Assembly: GCA_021325385.1 (NCBI GenBank)
Contig: JAJPHH010000017.1
Span: forward strand, 1-62,056
Origin: Alphaproteobacteria bacterium
Lineage (GTDB): Bacteria; Pseudomonadota; Alphaproteobacteria; Rhizobiales; Beijerinckiaceae
Length of the DNA: 62,056 nucleotides
Direction of reading: 5' to 3'
Shown here: piece after piece, positions 36,067 through 44,061 of the stretch
Position numbering within the stretch: position 1 is the stretch's first letter
Layout: every line of letters begins with the position of its first letter
Notes under the pieces: generated by a model
Seen by the model: the letters and a program-made list of their open reading frames with translations, nothing else
What the model was told of the DNA's origin: nothing
Database searches by the model: none
Translations under genes and position numbers: made by a program

Positions 36067-37008
36067 ATGAAGCAGACATTCAAGGCGTTGTTGGCGGCGG
36101 CGACCATTCTCGCCGCCGGCGTTTTCGGGGCCGCCGCGGCCGACGCGACCACGGTCGCGCTGGTCACGATCAATCAACAGGCTCTGTTCTTCAATCAGAT
36201 CAACGACGGGGCCAAGGCCGCGGCCGATAAGAATGGCGTCAAATTGGTGATCTTCAACGCCAACAATCAGGCCGCCGCGCAGAACAGCGCGATCGAGGAT
36301 TACATCGCCCAGAAGGTCGACGGCATCGTCCTCGTCGCCATCGACGTGAACGGGATCAAGCCCGCGATAACAGCCGCCAAGAAAGCCGGGATTCCGGTCG
36401 TCGCCATCGACGCGCGGATACCGGACGGCGACAACGCCGCCTTCATTGGCGTCGACAACAAAGGCGCGGGTGAAGAGATCGGCAAATACTTCGCCGACTA
36501 CGTCAAAAGCGATATGGGCGGCTCCGCTAAGGTCGGAATCGTCGGCGCTCTGAATTCCTTCATTCAGAATCAACGGCTCGACGGCTTCAAAGCGGCCGCC
36601 CAGGCCGGCGGCGCCGGGATCAAGTTCCTTGATACGGTCGACGGCCAGAACGTCCAGGACATCGCCTTGACTGCGGCGGAGAATTTGATGACCGCAAATC
36701 CCGATATGACCGCGCTTTACGCCACTGGCGAACCGGCGCTGGTCGGCGCGATCTCGGCGGTGACGAGCCAGCAAAGGACGGACAAAGTCAAAGTGTTCGG
36801 CTGGGACCTGACCGCGCAGGCGATCAAGGGCATCGACGAAGGCTGGATCGTGGCCGTGGTTCAGCAAGACCCGTACAAAGAAGGAGAAGCCGGCGTTGAA
36901 ACGATCCTCAAGCTCAAAAAGGGCGAAAAGGTCGCGCCGAGCATCGACATCCCGGTGACGATCGTCACCAAGAAGAACGTCGATCAATTCCGCAGCTTGT
37001 TTAAATAG
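36067..37008 (+). CDS. Ribose-type sugar ABC transporter binding protein
   Basis: This 313-residue periplasmic binding protein (RbsB/EryG class) has a signal peptide ending near GAAAADATTVALV. Ligand-site segments are VTINQQALFFNQINDGAKAAA, NNQAAAQNSAIEDYIAQKVDGI and VFGWDLTAQAIKGIDEGWIVAVVQQDP. AGGGAGAGAGG precedes the ATG. Ligands of this class are pentoses, polyols or nucleoside-like molecules; the specific ligand is unknown. Confidence 0.9.
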   Translation: MKQTFKALLAAATILAAGVFGAAAADATTVALVTINQQALFFNQINDGAKAAADKNGVKLVIFNANNQAAAQNSAIEDYIAQKVDGIVLVAIDVNGIKPAITAAKKAGIPVVAIDARIPDGDNAAFIGVDNKGAGEEIGKYFADYVKSDMGGSAKVGIVGALNSFIQNQRLDGFKAAAQAGGAGIKFLDTVDGQNVQDIALTAAENLMTANPDMTALYATGEPALVGAISAVTSQQRTDKVKVFGWDLTAQAIKGIDEGWIVAVVQQDPYKEGEAGVETILKLKKGEKVAPSIDIPVTIVTKKNVDQFRSLFK

Positions 37009-37015
37009 CGCAGAA

Positions 37016-37043
37016 GGGGCCGGGAGCGCACGTTTCCGGCCCC
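37016..37043. promoter_or_regulatory. Stem-loop between binding-protein and ATPase genes
   Basis: GGGGCCGG (37016-37023) pairs perfectly with CCGGCCCC (37036-37043) over a 12-nt loop that can add two weaker pairs. There is no T-run. It probably stabilises upstream mRNA or lowers expression of the ATPase relative to the binding protein. Confidence 0.65.
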
Positions 37044-37061
37044 CTCTATATTGGACGAGAC

Positions 37062-37856
37062 ATGCTGAGCGACGACAGTCCGATTCGCGTTCGGATGGAG
37101 GACATCAGCAAGTCCTTCGGCGCGATCAAATCGCTCGATCGAGTCAACCTGACGCTTCGCGCCGGCGAAGTCCTCGGACTGGTCGGCGACAACGGCGCCG
37201 GCAAGTCGACTCTCAGCAAGGTGCTGTCGGGCGCGATCATTCCGGATGCCGGCCGAATCCTTCTCGACGGCAGGGAGGTTCGTTTCATCTCGCCGGCGGA
37301 CGCCCGCCGCCAGCGCGTCGAGATGGTGTATCAGGACCTCTCGCTCTGCGATACGATCGACGTCGCCGGCAATCTGTTGCTCGGCAGGGAGCCGGCGCGC
37401 AGCGTGCTCGGCCTCAAGCTGATGAACAAGCGGAAGATGCACGCCGACGCGGCCGCGATGCTCGATCATCTCGGCGTCCGTGTGCCCAGCACCCGGTTGA
37501 AAGTTGAAAATCTATCGGGCGGCCAAAGGCAGACCATCGCGATTGGACGCGCAGTTTCGTTCGATCCGCTCGTCTTGATCATGGACGAGCCGACCGCCGC
37601 CCTCGCGGTCGCTGAAGTCGACGCCGTCCTCAACCTCATCAGGACAGTGAGCGCCAAGGGCGTGAGCGTGATTCTGATCACGCACCGGTTGCAAGATCTC
37701 TTCGTCGTCTGAGACCGCATCATGGTTCTTTACGAAGGCCGCAATGTCGCCGAGCGGCTGATTCGCGAGACCAATATCGAAGAAATCGTCAACTTGATCG
37801 TCGGACGGAAGTTTCAGTCCGTATCGGCGGCGAGCGGGACTGGGCTAACCTCATGA
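37062..37856 (+). pseudogene. Ribose-type ABC ATPase interrupted by an in-frame TGA
   Basis: This is a single-domain sugar ATPase of 264 codons (EryE/RbsA-half type). Walker A is GDNGAGKST, the signature LSGGQRQT, Walker B LVLIMDEPTAAL and switch His in ILITHRLQD, all intact. Codon 217 (37710-37712) is TGA in FVV-stop-DRIMVLYEGR, after which the same frame continues with family-typical sequence (GRNVAERLIRETNIEEIVNLIVG) to a stop at 37854-37856 overlapping the permease ATG. The truncated 216-residue product would keep all ATPase motifs but lose the C-terminal helices. A nonsense mutation (for example TGC/TGG to TGA), a sequencing error, or read-through are possible. Confidence 0.8.
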
Positions 37857-38866
37857 CCGGCGCGCCGACGTCGCTATGGAGGAGCGCAGGAGCGAGCGCC
37901 GCCCGCGACCGTCTTCGCCTTTTGATTCACGACAGCGGCGGCGTCGCGAGCATCGCAGCGTTCTTTGTCGTGATGGTTGTTCTTTTTTCGGCCAATACCG
38001 AGACGTTCCTTACCCAAGCCAATCTCCTCAACATTCTGCGCCAAACCGCGCCGCTGATGATCGTCGCGGTCGCGATGACCTTCGTCATTACCACGGCGGG
38101 GATCGATCTCTCGGTCGGATCGGTCCTGGCTCTGGTCAATGCGCTCGCCGCGATTTCGCTGCAGGCCGGGCTGCCATGGCCGTCGGTCGTCGTGCTGATG
38201 CTGCTCGTCGGGATTGCGATCGGCGTCCTGCAGGGATTCTTCATCGCCTATGAAGGCATTCCCGCCTTCATCGTCACCCTGGCCGGATTGAGCGCCGTTC
38301 GCGGAACGGCGCTCTGGCTTACCAAAGGCTATTCCGTTCCGATCGATCCCAAGAGTCTGTTCAATGAGATCGGCCGCGGCTGGGTTTTCGGCCTTCCCTT
38401 GCCGGCGATCATCGCGGTCGTCGTTCTGGCGCTTGGCTACGTCGTTTTCAACGAAACGACTTTCGGCCGCTATGTCACCGGAATCGGCGCCAATGCCGAG
38501 GCCGTGCGGCGCGCCGGCGTGAACACGCGGCGCATCGTGCTGATCGTCTATGCGTTGAGCGGGTTGGCCGCTTCGATGGCGGGACTGATCATCGCGGCGC
38601 GCCTTGGCAGCGGATCCTCAAACGCCGGCGTCGGCTTCGAACTCGACGTGATCGCCGCCGTCGTGTTGGGGGGGACGAGCCTTTTCGGCGGGCGCGGAAC
38701 GATTATCGGCACAATGCTCGGGGCTCTCACTGTCGCGGTGATCGGCAATGGCTTGATCCTCTCGCACCTGTCGCCGTTCTTAACCCCGATCGTCGAGGGG
38801 ATCATTATTCTGGTCGCGATCTGGATCAACTTTCGTCTCTTTCGGACCGCGCGACGCAACAACTGA
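37853..38866 (+). CDS. Ribose-type ABC transporter permease
   Basis: This 337-residue RbsC/EryF-family membrane protein has about eight to ten predicted helices. It shows the family motifs VITTAGIDLSVGSVLALVNALAA, NETTFGRYVTGIGANAEAVRRAGVN and VLGGTSLFGGRGTIIGTMLGA. The ATG overlaps the ATPase frame's final stop (ATGA). It forms the channel of the importer. Confidence 0.92.
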   Translation: MTGAPTSLWRSAGASAARDRLRLLIHDSGGVASIAAFFVVMVVLFSANTETFLTQANLLNILRQTAPLMIVAVAMTFVITTAGIDLSVGSVLALVNALAAISLQAGLPWPSVVVLMLLVGIAIGVLQGFFIAYEGIPAFIVTLAGLSAVRGTALWLTKGYSVPIDPKSLFNEIGRGWVFGLPLPAIIAVVVLALGYVVFNETTFGRYVTGIGANAEAVRRAGVNTRRIVLIVYALSGLAASMAGLIIAARLGSGSSNAGVGFELDVIAAVVLGGTSLFGGRGTIIGTMLGALTVAVIGNGLILSHLSPFLTPIVEGIIILVAIWINFRLFRTARRNN

Positions 38867-38883
38867 TGAGGCAGGAGGCGAGC

Positions 38884-39951
38884 ATGGCCGAGGCGGCGAT
38901 CGGCGTCCATTCGGGCAAAGTCATGACCGTGCTCGGACCAATTCCGGTCGAAGCCATGGGCGTCACTCTTATGCATGAGCACATCGTGCTCGACACGTCG
39001 AGCTGGTGGCGCAAGCCGTGCTGCGCGACCGATATCGGCCTCGCCGAGCGGCCGCTGGATATTTCCATGCTCGGCGAGCTCAGGATGAACCCATTCCTCA
39101 ATCGGGATAATTGCGGATTGCTCGACGCCGACGTCGCGACGGACGAGCTGATGCGCTTCGTCGAACAGGGCGGCCGCACGGTCGTCGATCCGACCAATGT
39201 CGGGATCGGCCGCGATCCCGCCGCCTTGCAACGGATCAGCCGGCGCACGGGGCTCAACATCGTGATGGGAGCGGGTTTCTATCTGGAGCAGTCGCATCCC
39301 GCCTACGTGAAAACCATGTCGATCGACAACATCGCCGAATCGATCGTCTACGATTGCGGAGCGGCGGAGCATAAGCCCAGCGTCTGCGCCGGCCTGATCG
39401 GCGAGATCGGAATCAGCAAGGACTTCACCTCGGAGGAAGAAAAGGCGCTGCGCGGAGCGGCGCGGGCGGCGAGGATCGCCGGCGCGCCGCTCTCCATTCA
39501 TCTACCGGGTTGGGAGCGACTCGCGCATCGCGTGCTCGACATCGTCGAGGCGGAGGGCGCGGACTTGAAGCATACCGTGCTTTGCCACATGAATCCCAGT
39601 CTTCACGACGAAGCCTATCAACGCAGCCTCGCCGACCGCGGCGTATTCCTCGAATACGATATGATCGGCATGGATTATTTCTACGCCGATCAGCAGGCGC
39701 AATCGCCTTGCGACGAAGAGAATGCGATCGCGATCTGCAAGTTGGCCGACGCCGGCTATCTCAATTCGATCCTGCTGTCGCAGGATGTGTTTCTGAAGAT
39801 GATGCTGACCCGCTATGGCGGATTTGGCTATGGCTACATCTTGAAGCACTTCGCGCCGCGATTGAAACGGCATGGCATGGACCAGCGCGCCATCGATCAC
39901 ATGCTCGTCGACAATCCCCGTCGCGTCTTTTCCGCCGCTCACCGCGTCTGA
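38884..39951 (+). CDS. Phosphotriesterase-family metal-dependent hydrolase
   Basis: This 355-residue TIM-barrel amidohydrolase of the phosphotriesterase-like family has the first metal ligands in LMHEHIVLD and VVDPTNVGIGRDPAALQRIS, GEIGISKDFTSEE, LSIHLPGW and TVLCHMNPSL for the other His ligands, and LLSQDVF for the final Asp. Most natural members are lactonases or sugar-phosphate lactonases rather than phosphotriesterases. ATG 38884 follows AGGAGG; the earlier ATG at 38866 has none. The substrate is unknown. Confidence 0.85.
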   Translation: MAEAAIGVHSGKVMTVLGPIPVEAMGVTLMHEHIVLDTSSWWRKPCCATDIGLAERPLDISMLGELRMNPFLNRDNCGLLDADVATDELMRFVEQGGRTVVDPTNVGIGRDPAALQRISRRTGLNIVMGAGFYLEQSHPAYVKTMSIDNIAESIVYDCGAAEHKPSVCAGLIGEIGISKDFTSEEEKALRGAARAARIAGAPLSIHLPGWERLAHRVLDIVEAEGADLKHTVLCHMNPSLHDEAYQRSLADRGVFLEYDMIGMDYFYADQQAQSPCDEENAIAICKLADAGYLNSILLSQDVFLKMMLTRYGGFGYGYILKHFAPRLKRHGMDQRAIDHMLVDNPRRVFSAAHRV

Positions 39952-39994
39952 GCGAGCAAGGTCGCCGATCTCGATTGATAAGAGAGAAAAGAAC

Positions 39995-40768
39995 ATGGCC
40001 GAGAGGAAGCGCAAGGTGTTGTTGGCGGGCGAATCCTGGGTGAGCGCCGCGACGCATATCAAAGGCTTCGATCAGTTCTCGACCGTCACCTACCATCTAG
40101 GCGCCGAACCGCTTGTCGCGGCGCTGAACGACTCGCCCTTCCACCTGCGCTATTTGCCGGCGCACGAGGCGCAGCGCGACTTTCCGCAATCATTGGAGGC
40201 CTTGTCCGACTATCAGGCCGTCATCCTCTCCGATATCGGCGCCAATACGCTGCTGCTCCATCCGGACACCTGGATCCATGGCCGCCGCACGCCCAATCGA
40301 TTGAAGTTGATCAAGGCCTATGTCGAGGCCGGCGGCGGTCTGATGATGGTCGGCGGCTATTACAGTTTTCAGGGCATCAATGGCGGCGCGCGCTATCGCG
40401 GCACGCCGGTCGAGGAGGTTCTGCCGGTCGAAATTCTTCCCTATGACGATCGTATCGAAGTTCCCGAGGGCTTCACCCCGGTCCTGAAGCAAACGGACCA
40501 TCCGATCTTGAGGGGGCTCGACGGCCCTTGGCCCGGCCTGCTGGGGTTTAACGAAGTCAAGGTCAAACCCGGCGCGGAAGTGCTGGCGACGGCGTCGCTC
40601 GAATACGGCGAAAAACCGCTGATGATCGCCGGCGCGTTCGGCAAGGGGCGCACCTTGGCTTGGACGTCGGATATCGGCCCGCATTGGCTGCCGAACGATT
40701 TTGCGGCTTGGCCGGGTTACGCGCGATTGTGGCGGCAGGCGCTGGAATGGCTGGTCGGCGCCCGCTAG
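39995..40768 (+). CDS. GATase/ThuA-like protein of unknown substrate
   Basis: This 257-residue cytoplasmic protein has a class I glutamine-amidotransferase/ThuA-like Rossmann fold (KVLLAGESWVSAA, YQAVILSDIGAN, EAGGGLMMVGGYYSFQG, FGKGRTLAWTSDIGPHW). It lacks an obvious GATase nucleophile Cys in the expected nucleophile-elbow position (GGYYSF), so it is unlikely to be a glutaminase. Homologues sit in carbohydrate operons and are of unknown function. AGAGAGAAAAG precedes the ATG at 39995; the longer upstream frame overlaps the preceding gene. Confidence 0.72.
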   Translation: MAERKRKVLLAGESWVSAATHIKGFDQFSTVTYHLGAEPLVAALNDSPFHLRYLPAHEAQRDFPQSLEALSDYQAVILSDIGANTLLLHPDTWIHGRRTPNRLKLIKAYVEAGGGLMMVGGYYSFQGINGGARYRGTPVEEVLPVEILPYDDRIEVPEGFTPVLKQTDHPILRGLDGPWPGLLGFNEVKVKPGAEVLATASLEYGEKPLMIAGAFGKGRTLAWTSDIGPHWLPNDFAAWPGYARLWRQALEWLVGAR

Positions 40769-40784
40769 CGAAGGACCGCCGGAA

Positions 40785-41705
40785 ATGATCCACGTCATCG
40801 GCAACGCCGCCGTCGACACGATCGTCCGCATCGCTCGATTCCCGCGGCCTGGCGAAACGGTGGTCGCCGACAGCGCGGTCGACGATCTCGGCGGCAAGGG
40901 CGCCAATCAGGCGGTCGCGATCGCGCGGTGCGGCGAACCGGTGGGCTTGACGGCGGCGATCGGCGCCGATCCTCCAGGCGAGAGAATACGTTCGAGCCTC
41001 GCCGCCGAAAGCGTCAAGACCGATGGGCTTTGGGTCTGGCCGGGTTCGACCGATCGATGCCTTATCTCCGTCGACAGGGACGGCGAGAATGCGATCGTCA
41101 GCTTGATCGAGGCGGCGCGCCATTTTGATCCGCTCGCCGTCACAGGAATCGGCGAGCGCATCGCGCCCGGCGATTGGGTCGCCTTGCAGGGAAATCTGCG
41201 CCCGGAAATAACGCGAGACTGTCTCGCAGCGGCGAAGCGGCGCGGCGCGACGACCGTACTCAATCCGTCGCCCGCTTATGCGCCGGCCGATTACGACTGG
41301 TCCTTGGTCGATCTCGCCGTTCTCAACCGAGGCGAAGCCATCGAATTGGGCCGTCGCGATGACCCGGTCGAGGCGGTCGCGACTCTACGAGCGGCCGGCT
41401 TAGGCGCGGCGGTTCTGACGCTCGGCGCGCAGGGCGCAGTGCTGTTCTCGACGACGAGCGAGTCGCGCGTGGCCGCCCCGGACGTCCCGGCGGTGGACAC
41501 GGTCGGGGCGGGCGATGTGTTTTGCGGCAGCCTGATCGCGGCCAGAGCGAAAGAATTTTCCTGGAGCGCCGCTTTGCGCGCCGCCGCCGAAGCGGCTGCG
41601 ATCTGCGTGAGCCGTCCGGGCGCGCAGGCGTCGTTTCCGACCCGGGCGGAGATGTCTCGTATCTTCATGAATTGCGGCGGGACCGTCGCGGAGGAGCCAT
41701 GGTGA
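40785..41705 (+). CDS. PfkB-family sugar/nucleoside kinase
   Basis: This 306-residue ribokinase-fold kinase has the N-terminal motif GGKGANQAVAIARCG and the C-terminal PfkB signature DTVGAGDVFCGSLIAA with the catalytic Asp. Substrates of the family include ribose, adenosine, pseudouridine and hydroxymethylpyrimidine. ATG 40785 follows GGAAATG context after the upstream stop; its stop overlaps the start of the BtpA-family gene. Confidence 0.88.
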   Translation: MIHVIGNAAVDTIVRIARFPRPGETVVADSAVDDLGGKGANQAVAIARCGEPVGLTAAIGADPPGERIRSSLAAESVKTDGLWVWPGSTDRCLISVDRDGENAIVSLIEAARHFDPLAVTGIGERIAPGDWVALQGNLRPEITRDCLAAAKRRGATTVLNPSPAYAPADYDWSLVDLAVLNRGEAIELGRRDDPVEAVATLRAAGLGAAVLTLGAQGAVLFSTTSESRVAAPDVPAVDTVGAGDVFCGSLIAARAKEFSWSAALRAAAEAAAICVSRPGAQASFPTRAEMSRIFMNCGGTVAEEPW

Positions 41706-42541
41706 AAGCTTCGCCTGTCGCGCGCAGCCGCGATCACGCCTTGCACGCGATTTTCGGCCGCTCGAAGGGCGTGTTGATCGGCGTCGTGCATCTCCTGCCT
41801 CTTCCCGGCGCCCCGGATTATCCGGGCGACGGGGTCGCGCCCATCTACGAACGCGCGCTCGCCGATGCGCGCGCCTACCGAGCCGCAGGGTTCGACGGTT
41901 TGATCGTCGAGAATCATGGCGACATTCCTTTCTCGAAGCCGGACGATCTTGGCCCCGAAACGGCCGCCCATATGGCCGTCGCCGCCGACCTCGTCCGACG
42001 CGAGACGGCTCTGCCCGTCGGCGTCAATGTCTTGGCCAACGCCGCCTTGCACGCGACGGCTGTCGCCGCCGCGGCGCAGGCGCGGTTCGTGAGAGTCAAT
42101 CAATGGGCCAACGCCTATATCGCCAATGAAGGGGTGATTGAGGGCGCCGCCGCGCGGGCAAGTCGCTATCGCAAGCAAATCGGCGCCGAGCATATTCGCG
42201 TCTTCGCCGACGCCCATGTCAAACATGGCGCCCACGCCATCGTCCAGGACCGGCCGCTCGCCGAGCTTGTCCGCGACGTCGAGTTCTTCAACGCCGATGT
42301 CGTCATCGCCACCGGCCAACGCACCGGCCACGCCGCCGATCTCGACTATGTCCGGGCGATCAAGGCTGCGACGACGTTGCCGACCTTGGTCGGTAGCGGC
42401 GTAACCGCCGAGAATGTCAACGATGTTCTCGGCGTCGTGGACGGCGTGATTGTCGCCAGCGCGCTGAAGATCAATGGCCAGTGGTGGAATCCGGTCGATC
42501 GGGACGCGGCGGAGCGGTTTGTCGCCGAGGTCAAGCGATGA
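41699..42541 (+). CDS. BtpA/SgcQ-family TIM-barrel protein
   Basis: This 280-residue protein is of the BtpA family, with IGVVHLLPLPGAPDY near the N terminus, GLIVENHGDIPF, PVGVNVLAN, RVNQWANAYIANEGVIEG and PTLVGSGVTAENV. The last looks like a phosphate-binding TIM-barrel loop. Cyanobacterial BtpA affects photosystem I, whereas bacterial homologues (SgcQ) occur in sugar operons and are probably phosphosugar/nucleoside enzymes. It overlaps pfkB by 7 bp and tenA by 4 bp. Confidence 0.85.
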   Translation: MVKASPVARSRDHALHAIFGRSKGVLIGVVHLLPLPGAPDYPGDGVAPIYERALADARAYRAAGFDGLIVENHGDIPFSKPDDLGPETAAHMAVAADLVRRETALPVGVNVLANAALHATAVAAAAQARFVRVNQWANAYIANEGVIEGAAARASRYRKQIGAEHIRVFADAHVKHGAHAIVQDRPLAELVRDVEFFNADVVIATGQRTGHAADLDYVRAIKAATTLPTLVGSGVTAENVNDVLGVVDGVIVASALKINGQWWNPVDRDAAERFVAEVKR

Positions 42542-43227
42542 TCGACGCGGCTTCTGGCGATGCCCGCGGCGCATCCGTCGCATTTTCAGAGCAGATGCGG
42601 CTCGCCGCGGGCGAGACCTGGAGCGCGGCGCTCCAGCACCGTTTCTTTCGCGATGTCGCGTCGGACGCCGTCGACGATCGCGTCTTCGAGCGCTATCTGC
42701 GGGTCGAATACGGCTTTGTCGATTGCGCGGCGATTGTCCTCGGCTATGGCGTCGCCAAAGCGCCGTCCTTCATCGAGCGGCGGCGGCTCGCCTCGGGTCT
42801 CTACGGGCTGACGACGGACCAAGAGAACTTCTTTGCCGCCGCCTTCGAACGGATTGGGACGCCGCCGGCGTCGCGAACAGGCTTGCCGCCGAACGCGCAA
42901 TCCGCGCCGCTGCACGACGTATTTCTTAGCGTCGCAAAAAACGAGGGTTACGAAGAGATACTGACTTGCATTGTCGCAGCGGAGTGGATGTACCTGACCT
43001 GGTGCTCGAGCGCCGACCGTACTCCGTCCTCGCGGGATCATGTCCGCGACTGGGTCGCTCTCCACGCCGGCGGAGCGTTCGCCGACCACGTGTTTTGGGT
43101 TCGCTCCGAGATCGACGCGCGCGCGCCCGTTCTGCCGCCTGAGCGGCAAGCTCGGCTGCGCTCTCTCTTCGCCCGGGTTCTCCTGGCCGAAATATCGTTC
43201 CACGACGCCGCTTACCTGGTCCCGTGA
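42538..43227 (+). CDS. TenA-family protein lacking the usual catalytic Cys
   Basis: This 229-residue all-helical protein has the TenA/thiaminase II fold, with HRFFRDVASDAVDDRVFERYLRVEYGF, the helix CIVAAEWMYLTWCS, and a closing EISFHDAAY. Where thiaminase II has Cys followed by Tyr (PCYWLY-like), this protein reads Ala148-Glu149 (AAEWMY). It therefore resembles the TenA_E group, which uses Glu and acts on formyl-aminopyrimidine-type substrates. The last gene of the LacI-regulated operon, it starts inside the BtpA-family stop. Its metabolic role here is unknown. Confidence 0.82.
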   Translation: MIDAASGDARGASVAFSEQMRLAAGETWSAALQHRFFRDVASDAVDDRVFERYLRVEYGFVDCAAIVLGYGVAKAPSFIERRRLASGLYGLTTDQENFFAAAFERIGTPPASRTGLPPNAQSAPLHDVFLSVAKNEGYEEILTCIVAAEWMYLTWCSSADRTPSSRDHVRDWVALHAGGAFADHVFWVRSEIDARAPVLPPERQARLRSLFARVLLAEISFHDAAYLVP

Positions 43228-43379
43228 CTCGTCGCGCCGCCGGCTCCGATCCCCCGCCGCCGCGGCCGCTCTCGGGTCTGGCGGATCCAGAAATAGGCCG
43301 GCATGCGCATCGATAGAGGACATCGCCCATGGCGGCGGATGGTCCGAGCCACGGAGCGATCCGGATGCTCCTCGACCCA

Positions 43380-43471
43380 ACGCTCCGGAAGTTTGGCCCC
43401 ATCAGCAGCCGCTCGCCTGATAAGAACGGCGTGAAGCGATGCTTCGGGCACCCATCGAGGATCGAAAGCAC
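43380..43471 (-). pseudogene. Fragment resembling the DUF5939-type nucleotide cyclase
   Basis: The minus strand reads RFTPFLSGERLLMGPNFRS, matching RFTPYLSGKRLLM-TQAFRDFFRS of the intact cyclase at 20.9-22.4 kb in 11 of the first 13 positions. Similarity is lost on both sides, in all frames I could follow. It is likely a relic of a second cyclase gene. Confidence 0.45.
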
Positions 43472-43639
43472 GGCTTCTGTGCACGCTCGCCGCTGCGGCG
43501 GCGCGAAAAACGGCGCCGTTGCGTGTCGAGGACCCGGAATGGACCCGGTAAAATTGGCGCGCCGGGGAAGATAAAAATGAGAACTCTCGTTGTTGGACTG
43601 TGTCGCTAAGGATTCCGTTTTGAATCAAAGAGTTATTGA

Positions 43640-43916
43640 ATGATAGGTGATCTACAATCGGGGACCGGCGTAGCAGCGGTGGACCCGGGCCAGCGCTCAC
43701 CTAAGCTCATCCGCGTCGGCGGGGAGTGAGGATAAGATGGATGTGATTGGCTACTGTACCCAAGCCTAGACCTGAACCCTCGCCTTCGGGCGGGCCGTCG
43801 CGAGAAGATCGCGATGGAGCGCATAATCGCTGTCCGAGAAAAATACCCGCGCGCCACCATTGCCCCGCTGGGTTCACGTGATACGGCAGACCTGGAATGA
43901 CGAGGCGCGCCGTCAA
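43640..43916 (-). pseudogene. Degraded REP-associated (IS200-like, Y1) transposase
   Basis: The minus strand begins MTARLVIPGLPYHV. The family sequence then continues in the next frame (QRGNGGARVFFSDSDYALHRDLLATA) and returns as ANHIHLILTPRR, which is the conserved HUH segment before the catalytic Tyr region. At least two frameshifts and loss of the C terminus make it non-functional. Such RAYT transposases act on REP hairpins rather than whole insertion sequences. Confidence 0.75.
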
Positions 43917-44061
43917 GCCATACTATAGACTTGCCGGGCGCAAAAGTTATGTGCACCGTCACCGTTACTCAACCCTCAAGTGGGTGGCGCACCGGAGTTA
44001 TCGTTTTTCGCATTTTCCCGTTGTATCCTGCAGTCAACCAAGTGCTGAAGCGGGGATAGCT

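Larger units (their letters stand above)
43228..44061. other. Gene-free stretch with decayed mobile and cyclase sequence
   Basis: This 834-bp stretch lies after the TenA-like gene. It contains a short fragment matching the cyclase family (about 43380-43471), a broken REP-associated transposase (43640-43916), and otherwise unrecognised sequence of lower GC towards the right. It looks like an insertion-prone boundary of a decayed element. Confidence 0.6.

Noticed and set aside
37700-37720. Selenocysteine reading of the TGA
   Set aside because: Sec is not known or expected at this structural position of ABC ATPases, and no obvious downstream SECIS hairpin was seen by eye.
42926-43471. Minus-strand 181-residue frame as an intact cyclase-related gene
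   Set aside because: Only about 20 residues match the cyclase. The rest overlaps tenA and is antisense shadow sequence.
43553-43577. TTGGCGCGCCGGGG plus GGGAAGATAAA motif shared with about 19490-19512, and TGGCGCGCC shared with the tRNA-Arg 3' end, as an att repeat
   Set aside because: The common part is a GC-palindrome of 8-9 bp, which is too short and too likely by chance in GC-rich DNA to call an attachment site.
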